From: Kuschelorhynchus macadamiae
Taxonomy: Eukaryota; Arthropoda; Insecta; Coleoptera; Curculionidae
Direction: 5' to 3'
NCBI GenBank assembly: GCA_030620095.1
Contig: JAUTXW010000936.1
Span: 744,001-808,000, forward strand
DNA: 64,000 bases
Shown here: positions 12,491 to 25,335 of the stretch, piece by piece
Layout: every line of letters starts with the position of its first letter
How positions within the stretch are numbered: the stretch's first letter is position 1
Translations under genes and position numbers: made by a program
The notes under the pieces: generated by a model
Told to the model about the DNA's origin: nothing
The model's input: only the letters and a program-made list of their open reading frames with translations
Databases searched by the model: none

Positions 12491-12774
12491 CTATTTGGAG
12501 AAAGTCGATGGAAACTCCGACTCCGCGCCCTGTAATGCAGGGCATGGGTCTTCTTGTTATACCCAAACATAAGGAAAAACAAAATCGGTAAATTTCCCAT
12601 TTTGCGTTCGAACTAAAATGGCACAGTTCATTCTTATGTAACACTTGATTTGTATCCAAAATTTAAGGTACATTGTATAATTACTTTTTTAGTAATAATT
12701 TTATTAAAATTTCAATTTTTAACATTAGACCGCATTTTTTTTCGCCATATTGGATTTAAGGATATAGCATTTCG

Positions 12775-12900
12775 ACCCCACATGACCCTTAATTTTTGAC
12801 CAAAATTTAAAAGTCAATCCGGTAAGTACCGGATACCAACCGACAGACACACAGAGCCACAGATCGACGAAATTTCGCACTAGTTTCGTTTAATTAAGCA
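12775..12900. repeat. Interspersed 'gacccttaattttt...acagac' module
   Basis: Second copy of the dispersed module seen at 10675-10860, with 'ccacatgacccttaatttttgacc' broken words followed by cacacagagccacag-type low complexity. Confidence 0.5.
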
Positions 12901-13400
12901 ATTAATAGTTCTTTTTATTTTCAGGTAAGAAGATTAACCTTTATATATTTGTAGATAACGGTAAGTCCCAATGAATCTTAAAATTATTAACATATTCTTG
13001 TAGAAGATATAGCCTAACTAGTTTTATAAGAAGGTAAATAAATAAATAAAGTGGCAGATATAAAAAGTGTTTGACCAAAAATTTCAAACCTGACGGACCT
13101 GTAGTAGGTAGTTGAAAGCAATCTGCAAGTAAATTGGCTGCTTCTAGGAAGAAAATAACCACAAGTGACTCAGGTTTACCGTTCGTACTGCAACAGATTT
13201 ATACAGTCTACGTCAATACAATCAATTTATAGTTTAAGATACCCTCAAGAAATTTTTGTGAAAAATACGTTTTATATATTTGGCTATATATAGAGAAATT
13301 ACAATAAATAAATTAATTTTCACAACTTTTGGATGCAAATTCTTAATTTGCAAATATTTTTTAGAAGTACATTTTTGTAATGTTAACACAAGGGAACACA
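12901..13400. other. AT-rich non-coding stretch
   Basis: No ORF or element recognised. Confidence 0.45.
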
Positions 13401-13401
13401 A

Positions 13402-13772
<371 letters not shown>

Positions 13773-13779
13773 GGTGGGG

Positions 13780-14460
13780 GTGTCCCACGACGAACTGCGG
13801 CGATCGATTTGTCAGAAAGTAGGCTTTAGAAAAATTGAAAAAGCTAACTAAAGTTGCCGCTGAATTTAGGTCACCCTCTATAAAAATAGACAAATTCAAT
13901 AAAAAAAATAGAAACCTAAGATTTTTTACCGATCGTCTGCAAAATATGAAGATTATATCTTCAAAATTTACAAAAATATGAGATTTTAAAATTTGGTACC
14001 CCGAAGGCTCATTTTTGGTTCAAGGTCAAGTATCTTAAGAACGCTTGAACCTAGGTATAGGACATGCTACATAAAATAGCATTAAAATTCTCCGTCGAAT
14101 CGAAAAATATCATAAAATACAGGGTGTTCCGTTTAAAATAAGCAAGTTGATACCAACTTCCGGTTAAACCGGAAGTGACAGGAAGTTGAAAATATTTCAA
14201 AAAAGAAGTACCCCTTGACCTTACCTTAATCCCAAAATTTGAAATTTTTATCTAAATGGCATCATCAAAAACTTTTAATGAACGGGTTGCGTGAATAACC
14301 CTGTATAGTTATTCTTTTGAAATATTGTTAAAAATCAAATGAGGCTTAAAATTAAACACTTCATTAACACAGGGGAGGATGGGGCTCTTTTTAGCTTTTG
14401 TTATTTCCATCTTTTCCAAAAGATCCAACTTCTTACCTTTATCGCATTCGTGAATTATAT
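13780..14460. other. Non-coding stretch with a possible solo DNA-transposon terminus
   Basis: TACAGGGTGTTCCGTTTAAA at about 14119 looks like a DD41D mariner end, and 'aaccctgta' at 14298 could be its partner, but internal TIR similarity is not evident. No ORF is supported. Confidence 0.3.
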
Positions 14461-15310
14461 TTACATTTTCAGATATGGAAAAACGATGTTTTGAGGATTA
14501 CAAATGATTCGCAAAGGCAGATTTTGTGTTAGAAATATCTGTATTGTGATGTTTTGTAACCAAGATGAGGTGTTCCTGGATCCTTGTTGAAATTTTTCTA
14601 CCCGATTGGCCCACGTAAACAGCAGGACACTCTCCACAATGAGGGGAATAAACTCCAGATTTCTCAAGACTATACTTTCTGTCTATTGATATCCTTGACT
14701 CTAACTATGTGTTGCTTTAATGTATTGTTTGTTTTAAATGATATGGAGGTATTAAATGATATTAAATTCCCTTAATAAATCTAATTCTTTAGTAAAAGCA
14801 GCTTGGGATAGTGGTAATTTAAAAAGTCTGTACAGAAACGAATTAAAAGCTGCAGGGATAGTCTTGAGAAATCTGGAGTTTATTCCCTTCATTGTGGAGA
14901 GTGTCCTGCTGTTTAAATAACAAAGGCTAAGCTTTTTCTGTCATTTTCAATAATTCTTCTTGGTTTTATTAATGTAGCATGTACTTTACGACAGTTAGTC
15001 AAGCTCTTCCAGGGCAATCTCTTCTTTTTTCGTTTTGACCTATCGCCTCTCATCAAATAAATTTACATCGACGTCTCTGATTGGTCATTCAAGCGTAGCC
15101 TTGTTTCGTATTTTATGTCATGTTTCTATTATGTACTTTGTAAAATGTCTTTTGTTTGTGGTAAAGCTATATATTATTTAATTACATTTTCCGTTGTAAT
15201 GTTTATTCATATTAGGTCTGATGATGCCCGTGAGGGCGAAACATGTAACCTATTATTAATTTATAAACTTATTTTCGACTGAGACCTCGACTTTGTATAT
15301 ATATTTTTTA
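14461..15310. mobile_element. Penelope-like element fragments (PLE C) in inverted arrangement
   Basis: On the minus strand, about 14470-14680 encodes a GIY-YIG-type start (SGVYSPHCGECPAVYVGQSG, then RIQEH). On the plus strand the same words reappear at about 14865-14925 (SGVYSLHCGECPAV) before breaking off, so two fragments face opposite ways. The non-coding stretch 14930-15210 leads to a hammerhead-like motif at 15212-15254, as expected at PLE ends. RT motifs are absent; the element is a remnant. Confidence 0.6.
15212..15254 (+). ncRNA. Hammerhead-ribozyme-like motif at PLE C end
   Basis: Core CTGATGA (15218-15224), one extra T, helix II GCCC/GGGC closing a GTGA loop (15226-15237), then GAAAC and a GTA that would be the cleavage triplet. 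Helix I can form between TAGGT (15213-15217) and ACCTA (15248-15252). ACATGT, where helix III should be, is self-complementary, which suits dimeric folding. Cleavage is not demonstrated. Confidence 0.6.
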
Positions 15311-16150
15311 ATTTGTACTTTATAATGTCGTATATCTTCAACCCAAGACACAACTTTGCGCTTTTAACGGCGACGATAACTTGGACTTGTAAGATGGCCT
15401 ATTTTTGTATCCAGGATTTTGATTTGGGAGATGGGCTGTCATAGAGAAACCTTTTTCTAGTCCCGAAAGCAGGCCATCGCCGCTACACGTGTTTGCCAAG
15501 GTATAACGCCCATAGCATATTCTTCCCCCGCTGGCTTGTTAAGATAACTTGATTTCATCATGGCGATCGGTATCTAATTTCTAAGACCTCTGTGTATTCC
15601 GTGTTGAAAGTAAATAGGTGCACGTCGCACGAAAATATTACAAAATAAGGTATAATGTTCAAGCGATTTTTGTTTCATTTAAAATATACCTTTGGCAATC
15701 GTTTTTGTTAATTTATAATGTGTATTTTTTAGCACAGTGGCTTTCTTTTTTCAAGAAATCTAAGCTAATTTAACATCGCCAAGAAAGTATAGGCTAAATT
15801 AACTTAGATCAGCCAATATTTTCTTTAATCCATTTATTAATGTTGTTTAAGATTTTACGATATGTCCTAACTTTTAATCATCCTTAAATTAATAACTCAA
15901 TAGCAGAATAAACTTACCTATAAGCTACGTCTCCAATTTTCTTCAAAACAAACTACTAATTAGAAAACGTCCAGCGCAAAAAATGCAATAAAAAAGCAGG
16001 GAAATCGGTTTTAAATATTGTAAGTTTAGTTAGGTAGGGAGAATTACAATATTTAAGTATTTCAATGTGGTTTCTCTCGCGACGTCTTTGGGTATTCGCA
16101 AAGGTTCAAATTCAAGCGGTGTTGATGTCGAATTATGTTTTGTTAATTAC
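15310..16150. other. Non-coding stretch
   Basis: Moderate GC in 15360-15640, but no ORF or element recognised. Confidence 0.4.
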
Positions 16151-16159
16151 ACGGATAAT

Positions 16160-18662
16160 CAGGGGCGTGCGGTGAAATTTTAAGAAGGGGAAACAATTTT
16201 TAGAAACTTACCTATTTGTAATGTAATTCGATTCTTCGATCATTTTTTGCAAATTCGTCAATGACGTCATCATAAAAACGTCGATGCTCTGACATATTTT
16301 GGAGAAATTTATTTTCAATGGACAACAGCGATGTATGCACAAGTCTCTCCTGCCCCGTTGAATTCCTCACGAAATTTTTTATACGTTTAAGTGTTAAAAA
16401 ATTGCGTTCTACTGATGAACTTGTGGCAGATATTGCCAATACTAATTCACACAATTTCGACACTTCGGTGTAGGCATCTTCCAGCTCCTTGTCTTTTAAA
16501 AATTGCATTAGTTCTTTAGGGTTGTTTTTTGCGCTAATGTCATCAGTTTCTTAAATCACTTTTAGTTCAGATCGCAGTAACACTCGGTCGAAGAACTGGT
16601 CATAATGAAGAAGAAGAGATTTAAACGCATCTTCTGGAAAAGTCTTTCCTTTAAATGCATCAAAATTGCAGAGCTCGATAAATTTAAAATCATTTAAACC
16701 GTTTAATCTATAGTTTATTTGGTGCTGATTTTGATCGATTATTTCATAAAAGAGGCGTCTGTATGATGTTTGAACATCTCCCACCTTGTCTGTTCGAAGA
16801 CGCTTGGCTTGTGGCTCTATATTTAACGTCATCGTTTTCTCACAAAATAGGTCAAAGTCATTTTTTGGCTTAACATGGACTTAAAATGATCTACTTTTTT
16901 TAAGCAAAAAGCAATATCATTTGTTTTAGTTTGTAATATATTAAAAACATTGTCCGAGAATGGAAATATTTCTGAAAATATGTTCTACAAATAATTAAAA
17001 TTAAAATCTCGTTCCAAACAGTCCAAAAAACCCCTCGAACTATTTAATGCTTCTGAGTCCCACGTTTCATTATTTTCTATTATATTCTCAAATAGTTCAA
17101 TCAGTGATTCACGATTTTCAGATACTGTTAACACAAGTCTTCCATTATAGTTCCACCTAGTAGGAGGTAGTTTGGGCAATTGTTTGTGAGCAATGGAGTC
17201 CAAAGCTTGTGTACGTTTTGTTGACTTGGAAAAAAAGCAGCCATGCCACTTAAAGCAACGAAAAATACTTTACGTTCTTTAATGTGATTGATGGACTGGG
17301 ATAAAACTAATTTTAATTTATGAGCAAAACAATGGACAAACACAGCACTTGGGAAAGTTTCTCGAACTTTAACTTGCAGACCCCCTAATTGTCATGCCAT
17401 CACTGCAGCTCCGTCATAACTTTGAGCAAATAATTTTTTCTCTCCATTAATTTCTTCAGTAACGTTATAAACTACGGTATATAATGCATCTGCTGTACGA
17501 TTTTCGGACACATTCTTAAAACCTAAAAAGCGCTCTTGAATACTTCCGTCTGTTTTAATGTAGCGTATTACTATAGATAATTGGGTAAAATTAGTGTTAT
17601 CAGTTGTTTCGTCCAGAACAATAGCAATGAACCGCGCCTCGCCAATCTCCTACTTAAATCTTTTTGGAATAATGGTTGCAACAGTGGAAATTAAATCATT
17701 CTGGATTTAATTCGACGTTCCGCGAAAAACGCAAGACTGTTCTAAATGATTTCTTAAGCAATCATCATATTTAGCCATTAATCTAAGTAAATCTTGAAAA
17801 TTTCCTCTATTTGAAGAAACCCTTGTTTCGTCATGATCTATAAATCCCAATTCGTGCTGTCCGAGAAAACAATCAACATCGATAAGTATTATATTAATAT
17901 TTGCTCATTTTTATCGACTAGTTCATTGTGTTGGCGGTGACTAATTTCCAACTGTTTATTAAGGGCGTGTTCAATTCTGGTTTTGCCGAAGACTTTTTCT
18001 TTTGCCGGATAAAAATGTTTAATACAGTTTTTTTTGGTTAAATTTTTCATAGGCGGTTTTCCCCTTCCTTTGGAAATTATTTCAAGCTTATCAGCAAAGT
18101 TTAATGTTGAAAATCCCTTTATTATTAAGAACCCACACCACACACTCACACACACTCTTTTTACTAAATTCTCCAACATTTTCAACGTTATTACCGACAG
18201 CCGAAGTTGACGGTATTTGCATATCCAAGTCCGTATTATTGTCTTCCATATCACGACGAGACGTACGTATCACACATCACACGGATAGCCGTTCAAACAA
18301 AGAACCTACTCCAACGATAGCTTCCGCCCCCACTTAAAGCACGCGACTGAAATGCAAAAATTGCAAACAGCTGGTGGAAGGGACAATAACCTCTGGCTCG
18401 ATTCACATGAAATCAAGTATACAGGACTTGGCTGCAGAGACGCTAGCGGCCCGCATAGGTTCTATTCCATTTTCTATTGTCGCTCTGTCGGAGTCAAGGC
18501 CGCATTTATTATGGGCTTGATAATTAAGATAATATTTTAGCATTTTTAATATAAACTAAATTAATGGTTTCCTATTTCAAAAATTACATTTTAGAAGATG
18601 TTTTGTAATTTTTTTTTTGGGGAAGCACTGCTTCCCGTGCTTCTGTGGACTGCACGCCCTTG
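16160..18662 (-). mobile_element. hAT transposon, copy 1 (ZMYM1-like transposase)
   Basis: Ends CAGGGGCGTGCGG at 16160 and, inverted, CTGCACGCCCTTG at 18650-18662; an exact 8-bp target duplication CGGATAAT flanks it (16152-16159 and 18663-18670). Same family as 47134-49714, opposite orientation. Length 2503 bp. Beyond the TIR, subterminal words such as 'gaagcactgcttccc' are shared by both copies. Confidence 0.92.
16212..18249 (-). pseudogene. hAT transposase (DUF4371/ZMYM1-like), copy 1
   Basis: Read from ATG 18249 (MEDNNTDLDMQIPSTSAVG), the protein runs through KVFGKTRIEHALNKQLEISH, the catalytic-region helix around the LDETTD position (about 17615), the HCFAHKLKL block (about 17320), PPTRWNYNGRLV, and ends in a Dimer_Tnp_hAT domain at 16212-16508 (AISATSSSVERNFLTLKRIK). 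Frame breaks occur near 18110, 17890, 17400, 16985 and 16850. Relative to copy 2, the TTF-type zinc-finger segment has been deleted: NCIKHFYP joins directly to KEKVFGK. Not functional. Confidence 0.88.
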
Positions 18663-18698
18663 CGGATAATAAATAAGCAAAAACTAATACGTAGAGAG

Positions 18699-18805
<107 letters not shown>

Positions 18806-18845
18806 TCGTAAAAACATACTTTAAATTAGTCTTTAAAGGGGCTGC

Positions 18846-18880
18846 AGCCCCCCCCCCCCCCCGGATACGCCTATGAGATG
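18846..18880 (-). repeat. Poly-C run beside a hAT-like terminus
   Basis: A run of about 15 C is followed by GGATACGCCTATGAG. Reversed, this reads as the 'TAGGCGTATCC' plus G-run start common to some hAT elements. Only one end is visible. Confidence 0.35.
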
Positions 18881-19310
18881 GCCCCTCGATCTCTGGATAT
18901 TTCGATTTTAAATTTTTTTCTTATGGGGTTTCATGCTAAATAAAATATATAAAACATGATATCAATCTGTAGTACGGACATCGACTTTGAACCAGTTTTG
19001 CGTACGAGAAAATGGCCGTTATTTTGAAAACCACCTTTGAGAACTCTTTGCTTTTTTAAAAGTTTGGTTTTTTTGTTTTTCCTAAGTTAAGTTTGTTTTG
19101 TTTTAAGTAAAATTTAATATTCATAGTTGAGTTAAAATGCTGTAATAAATAATTAACAGTTGAGATTTAAAAAAGATTAATTACTCACATGAATTGTGTT
19201 TTCAATATATTTTAGCCATAGCCTACTACGAACTAATTGGACATAAAAGACATTTTTAGAAAATTACGAATTTCGAGCTTGTTTTTTAAAACAACTGCAT
19301 ATTCAAATCC
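18881..19310. other. AT-rich non-coding stretch
   Basis: Nothing recognised. Confidence 0.4.
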
Positions 19311-19311
19311 C

Positions 19312-20905
19312 AATTCAAATTCAAATTCAAAAAGTACTTTATTAGTCAAAAAAATAAAATTCCTGTTGACAAAGCATATAGCTGGTACATGCAAATTCTA
19401 ATAGGCAATATCCTTACCAATATAATATTTTGAATTGAAAGACAAAAGACAATTGCAAAATTAAAACAAACAAACAAACAATACAAAAACAGATAAATAA
19501 AATAAATAAAGGACATAAAAAATGTACATAGCGTAAAAAATTATAATAAGATAGCACTAAAAATTAACATTCTCGAAGGCATCCCGATAGAATTCATCCA
19601 AATTATAGTATGCTTTACTGCAAAGTAATCCTTTGAGTCCACGACGAAAAGTTTTTTGAGAATTAACCGTTTTGAGAGCAGTTGGTAAATTGTTATAAAT
19701 CTTTCGACCCTCATAAATCAATGAGCTTTTTACAAGGGTACTCTTTGGCAATGGCAGAGGCAAATTGAGAGCATGACGCGTCTCATGTTGGGGAGTGGGA
19801 CCCTGGAGCCCAACACTAACTAATACCGACAAGAAATCAAACTGCCTTTTTCTGAAGGATGAAAAGCACATTCAGGAGACCCTGACTGGTCACACCCCAG
19901 AATGGTGTACCATATCTCAGATGCGACTCAAATAAGGCGAAATATACTATCTGTATCAGCTGCAGACCCAGTTCTTCTTTAACTGCTCTCACAGCAAAAC
20001 ATCCTGATGAGAGTTTCTTGCTTAAAGTTAAGATGTGCTCTCCAAAATGCAACTCACCATCAATAAGAATGCCAAGAAATTTATTCACAGACGTCTCCGG
20101 AAGCGGATCCCCATCCGAAACTAATCCCTCCACATCACACCTAAATCCAACAATATGAGTTTTGCTCAAGTTCAGACAAAGGCGGTTGGAGTTAAACCAC
20201 TCTTTAATGATTCTCAGGTCACTTACAATGGTCTGCCTTACCTGCATAATCTCCCTGTCTTGCCACAATATAGATGTGTCATGAGCGAAAAGGGTGACAT
20301 CTCCAGAGATGTTTAGAAGGTAATTAATATAGAGTAGAAACAAAATAGGTCCTAAAATTGAGCTTTGTGGAACTCCACAGTTACTTTGTAAAGCAGAGGA
20401 CCTTGTTCCTGAGTGCACCACAGACTGAGAACGACCCTCTAGATAGGATCTAAAGCAGGAGTGAGCCACGCCTCGGAATCTATATCTCTCGAGCTTAGAC
20501 AGCAGTATTCCATGAGCCACGCAATCAAAAGCCTTGGATAGATCACAGAACACAGCCGGCGATGCGCTGCCCCGATTCACCCTGAAATAGACCCTCTCAA
20601 GAAAACTGTAAATAGCATCATGAGTTCCCTTCGCCGACTGAAATCAAAACTGTTTAACAGTTATAAGGTTAAATGGCTGAAGATAGTTCCAGTTTTCTTT
20701 TGATAAGCTTTTCGATAATTTTAGATAAAGTAGGCAGCAATGAGATTGGGCGGAAGTTAGATTGCTCCGCCGAGTCACCTCCCTTGAATAAGGGGATTAC
20801 TAATGCAGACTTTAAGCAAACAGGAAATGTACCTGTATGTAGTTTCGGAAAGCCCATATTATTCCTAATAAATATAAAGAAAATATGCAGTGTGTCCTAT
20901 TGAAA
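19312..20905 (-). mobile_element. 5'-truncated jockey/CR1-like LINE
   Basis: Minus-strand RT and C-terminal coding sequence, a short AT-rich 3' UTR, and a 3' end of about three ATTCAA repeats (about 19312-19330). Short-repeat tails are typical of CR1/L2-type LINEs. The 5' end is cut near 20905 and the endonuclease is missing. Confidence 0.8.
19557..20857 (-). pseudogene. LINE reverse transcriptase, jockey/CR1-like, C-terminal part
   Basis: Order on the minus strand: SALVIPLFKGGD and NFRPISLLPTLSKI (20669-20857), then after a frame break FCDLSKAFDCVAHGILLSKL (motif A), SYLEGRSQSVV, GVPQSSILGPILFLLYINYL (motif B) and LFAHDTS where LFADDTS is expected, so one catalytic Asp of motif C has become His. 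KFLGILIDGELHF follows. A frame shift near 19840-19870 leads to the C-terminal NLPTALKTVNSQKTFRRGLK...YYNLDEFY tail found in many insect LINEs. Motif C loss plus frameshifts make it dead. Confidence 0.85.
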
Positions 20906-21287
20906 AAAAATAAGTTAAGTCAGATAACTTTTTGACCTGACCCCGTATTTTTAATCTGAAAGCCGCACTGATATCGACGGAAAATTTATATATAAGCAGG
21001 ATGGTCCTTTTAAAGTGTTACAAAGCGATATTGAGAAAACTGCTGATTGAAAATAAATGAAATTTCTAGAGATGCAGGGGGTCGTTGGGGGGACATTTTT
21101 TGACGGAGTAAGTAATGTTTTAACCCTTTCCACTGTTTAGGGGTGAAAAGTAACTTTTAAATGTTAAATGAAAAGGTGCAGTTTTTTTTCCAGGTTCGTA
21201 ATCTCCAGAAAAAATTACGCTAAATTCAACAAAATTAAAAAGGAAAACAATAGAAGAAAAAACTGATATTACGTACATGATTTTATT

Positions 21288-22180
21288 TTATGAGATGTTC
21301 GAAATGACGCCATTTAGTTCTAAACATTTATCAACTCTCTTTCGAAAAGAATTCCGCCATCTGAATAACATATCTGGTGTGATTTCACGAACTGCACGCG
21401 TAATCTTTTCTCTCATGTGTTCGGCTGTAGTGAGAGCAGTCACCCTGACTTTTTCTTTGACAAAACCCGACAAGAAAAAATCAAGGGAGGTTAAGTCTGG
21501 CGATCTTGCAGGCCAATTTACTGGTCCCCCACGTCCAATCCATCTGTTAGGGTAAGCGTCATTCAATCTAGCACGTGCCTCTCGACAGTAATGTGGTGGT
21601 GCGCCGTCTTGTTCGAACCAAATTGATTCACGTTATTGATCTGGAATATTTGGCATCAATCTTTGCAAGTCATTTCGAAGGAAATCGCAGTATCGCTGTA
21701 TATTAAGATTACCATAGAAAAAATGTGGTCCAATAACAACATCTCCAAATTCTTCAGGCCATTAATGCATATTGTGACGATTGACTTAACCATGGTTAGT
21801 GAATGTTGCTTCGTCAGAAAATATTATGTTTTCCAGTGAGTTGTTTTCATTGATCCGTAGTCGAAACCACTGACAAAATTGCACCCGTCTCTCGAAGTCC
21901 TGTCCATACAATTCTTGATGTAAGGTAACATGGTAAGGATGAAATTTAAAATTGTGCAAATCCTGAGAACGTATCTTTTACACATCTCGGCATCTTTGGA
22001 TAGTTCTCGGGAACCAATATGAGGGTTGAGAGCTACTGTTCCCAAAACTCCCCTACCGCCGGGGTCGTTTTGGTTTTCCTCCTGCTGAGTTTTCTGGATG
22101 AGAGTTGGCCGGTCTGGCGACTCCTAGTCTCTAATCGTTGAACGCCATGTGAGATTTTGGTGGTAAGTGGGGAAATCTTA
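21288..22180 (-). pseudogene. DD41D mariner transposase of E1, N-terminally truncated
   Basis: Across frames the minus strand reads PRTIQRC, FHPYHVTLHQELYGQDFERR, NIIFSDEATFTN (first Asp), VVIGPHFFYGNLN, SIWFEQDGAPPHY (second Asp), YPNRWIGRGGP, WPARSPDLTSLDFFLSG (third Asp; normally FLWG) and ends near ELNGVISNIS at 21288. The N-terminal HTH is largely lost, and several stops occur. The SRPANSHPENSAGG-type linker is just readable near 22100. Confidence 0.75.
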
Positions 22181-22529
22181 CCGCCCAAAGTTCAGAAGCA
22201 TTGCGATAGTTTTTTTTCTACATTCTCCGAGAATTAACAAACATGTCAACTTGGCAGTTGAATTCATTTATTTTAAGGATAGGTAGTTAAAATCTCCACT
22301 AAGATTATTAAATACGAACAGAAATAACACCGCTAAATAATAAACGAACAGAACTTAAAAAAAACAATAAACAAACACAATGAACACTTATTTTAAAAAG
22401 ATGCTTAAACTAAAGACTTTAAACTCGAAGATAATTTAAGAAAATTACTGGCAATATCATAACATGTCAAGTCGTTCGTTGTCATGATAACTGCAATAGT
22501 GGCGGCTGGTGAATGTAGAAAAAACAACG

Positions 22530-22960
22530 ACAAGGCTTCAGAACAAAATGGTTGTCATTTCGAACACCTATTATAATAAAATCATGTACCTAATATCAGT
22601 TTTTTCTTCTGTTGAATTTCTTTTTAATTTTTGACATTAAATTATTCATTGATTATAACGTAGTTTTTTCTGGAGATTACGAATCTGGAAAGAAAACTGC
22701 AACTTTCCATTTAACATTTGAAAGTTACCCCCACCCCTAAAAAGTGGTGACTGCTCCAACTAGAGCCGAAGACATGAGAGAAAGGATTACGCGTGGAGTT
22801 CGTGAAATCACCCCGGATATGTTATTCAGAGTGTAGAATTCTTTTCGAAAGAGAGTTGATAAATGTTTAGAACAAAATGGCCATCATTTTGAACATCTGA
22901 TAAAATAAAATCATGTACCTAATATCAATTTTCTCTTTTGTTGATTTTCTTTTTAATTTT
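22530..22960 (+). repeat. Inverted duplicates of the E1 transposase 3' end
   Basis: AEDMRERITRGVREITPDMLF then FRKRVDKCLEQNGHHFEHL is readable on the plus strand at about 22765-22905, and a shorter piece (FRTPII, then the same 'aaaatcatgtacctaatatcag' words) at about 22530-22610. The pieces face the main E1 copy. Confidence 0.65.
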
Positions 22961-23236
22961 GTTGAATTTAGCGTAGTGACTTTGACATTGACACTAAATT
23001 ATTCATTGATTATAACATACTTTTTTCTGGAGATTACGAATCTTAAAAGAAACTGCACCTTTTCATTTAACATTTAAAAGTTACCCCCCACCCCTAAACA
23101 GTGGAAAGGGTTAAAACAATACTTACTGCGTCAAAAATATCTCCCAACGATCCATTGCATCCCTAGAAATTTCATTTATTTTCAATCAGCCGTTTTCTCA
23201 ATATCGCTTTGTAACACTTTCAAAGGACCACCCTAT

Positions 23237-23240
23237 ATAT

Positions 23241-23316
<76 letters not shown>
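23237..23316. repeat. (TA)n tract between E1 and PLE a
   Basis: Nearly pure TA; it begins at the E1 terminus and ends at an inverted PLE stub. Confidence 0.95.
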
Positions 23317-23319
<3 letters not shown>

Positions 23320-23428
23320 TACTCCTTCACGGATGGAAAAATACAATGTGTTTTCATTCCACAGTTGTTTTCATTGATTTAAGTGCCGTGACAGCGATTT
23401 ACTTCCTACTTTTACACGGTTGTCTTAT

Positions 23429-25335
23429 CATACTAAAACTAGAAAAACTAACACCATACTTCAAAATGCTAGTAAGGCGTTATTATAAGAACAAATCCAT
23501 CAAACTAGAAAACAACTAGCCGAGACAGAGAAAGAACTTTTAAAGTTACACCTTAAACTAAGTAACATCATTCACCCTTTATTGTGGAATCGCATAGAAA
23601 CTTTGGCTTTTTGGCGAACAGGAACAAATAAGAATATTAAGACAGATAAACTTTCGAAAAAGTATGACAATCTTCTAAGAAAGACGAGTCAGCCACAAAG
23701 ATCGTCATTAGACGTCGATAAATTAGTACATAATATATCATCCTACAGTTTCTCAGAAAGTGAAAAATCCGTACTGAGTAAGGGTTTTAATTTTGCGATA
23801 TCTCCTAAGGAAATCCCTAAATAAGAAATAATAGCTGGAGTGGAAGCTGTCCTTGACTCCTCTGAAGAAACAAAAGCAGAGGAGATTCGACAAGAGGTGG
23901 CAAGAATTTTAAGATCAAGCAAAACACCAAAACAAAACCTAAATGCCACTGAACAAAGGGCCCTAATAAACCTCCGAAAAAATAAAAACATCACAATCCT
24001 TCCAGCAGATAAAGGAAACGCAACTGTGGTTATGAATAATCAAGATTACGTACAAAAAATGCAGGATATCCTACAAGACAATTGTTATAGGCCTGTTCCA
24101 AGGCACCCGACAACGTACCTAGAAAAAACAACTAAACACATATAATAGAACTCTCGGAGCATTGCCTCAAAAATACTTATTTTTCTTTCAACGGGCAAAT
24201 GTATAAACAAATGGATGGTGCTCCAATGGGGTCCTCGCTATCACCAGTAGTCGCCAATTTATTTATGATATACTTCGAGAAAGAAGCGCTGAGAAAGCAA
24301 GTTTAAAACCCAAATTATGGATTCGTTATGTGGATGACATATTTATTATATGGCAACATGGTCATGCAGAGCTCGAAAAATTTCTGACTCACGTAAATTC
24401 AATCCACCCCAGAATACAATTTACTCTAGAGTTAGAGGAAAACAACAAACTACCATTTTTAGATGTTTTGGTCGCAAAACTACATAACGGACATTTCGAA
24501 TACACCGTGTATAGAAAACCAACACATACAGACAGATATTTAAATGCAAAATCACATCATCACCCAGCACAAATTCAAGCTGTGGCAAATACTCTAATAT
24601 CTAGATCCGTGCGACTAACTGAAACACAGACGAGACAAAACGAACTTAAGGTAATATCTAGTGCTTTAAAGAAAAATGGCTACACAAATCGCACCATAGA
24701 GAAAGCTATTAATGCACAAGTTTCCCGAACAACGAACAACAAAAAATATGAACCGGGAAAGCAACGAGTAGTCTTACCATATGTAAAAGGCACAACAGAC
24801 AGAATCGGAAGAATTCTGAGGAAACACAACATACAAACAATACACAAGCCACAAACAACTATAGGTAAACTACTCGGAAACCCAAAAGATAAAATCAAAC
24901 TGGAAAACCACGGAGTGTACAGTATTCCGTGCCAGGACTGTGAAAAGTTGTACGTAGGGCAAACTAACAGGCGAATATCAGCAAGAGTGGAAGAGCATAG
25001 ACTCAGCATCAGAAATAAACAAACAACCTCAGCTTTATTCCTACATCATCAGGAAACCGGCCATAAAATAAATTTCGATGGGTGTAGGGAGATTGCCAAT
25101 ATAGAACATTATAAGACCAGAATAATCCGAGAAGCCATAGAAATTGAAAAGCAAGGCGATTTAAATAAAAGGGACGAATCATTACAACTACCAACAGTAT
25201 GGAAGACAATAATAGACAAATCTAAAATCGCAAAAACTCAAGCGCAATTAGCGCAACAACAACAGCACCATCCGGAAAACATAAATAAGGACCAACGCCT
25301 GCGCAGATATAACCTTCGGCCCCGAGTGGGGGTAT

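Larger units (their letters stand above)
20994..23236 (-). mobile_element. DD41D mariner element E1, internally rearranged
   Basis: Long inverted termini of at least 200 bp (about 20994-21215 and 23025-23236) share GGTCCTTT(T/G)AAAGTGTTAC, GCGATATTGAGAAAAC and TTTAACCCTTTCCACTGTTT. Outer ends are degenerate 'agcaggatgg' and 'ccaccctata', next to TA-rich flanks, with (TA)n on the right. Inside, the transposase lies on the minus strand at the left, while two further copies of its 3' end lie on the plus strand at about 22530-22745 and 22760-22960. Confidence 0.8.

Noticed and set aside
24680..25209. Minus-strand ORFs opposite PLE a (and 42098-43449 opposite PLE b)
   Set aside because: Same shadow appears in both copies because the coding strand is conserved; composition is hydrophobic antisense noise.
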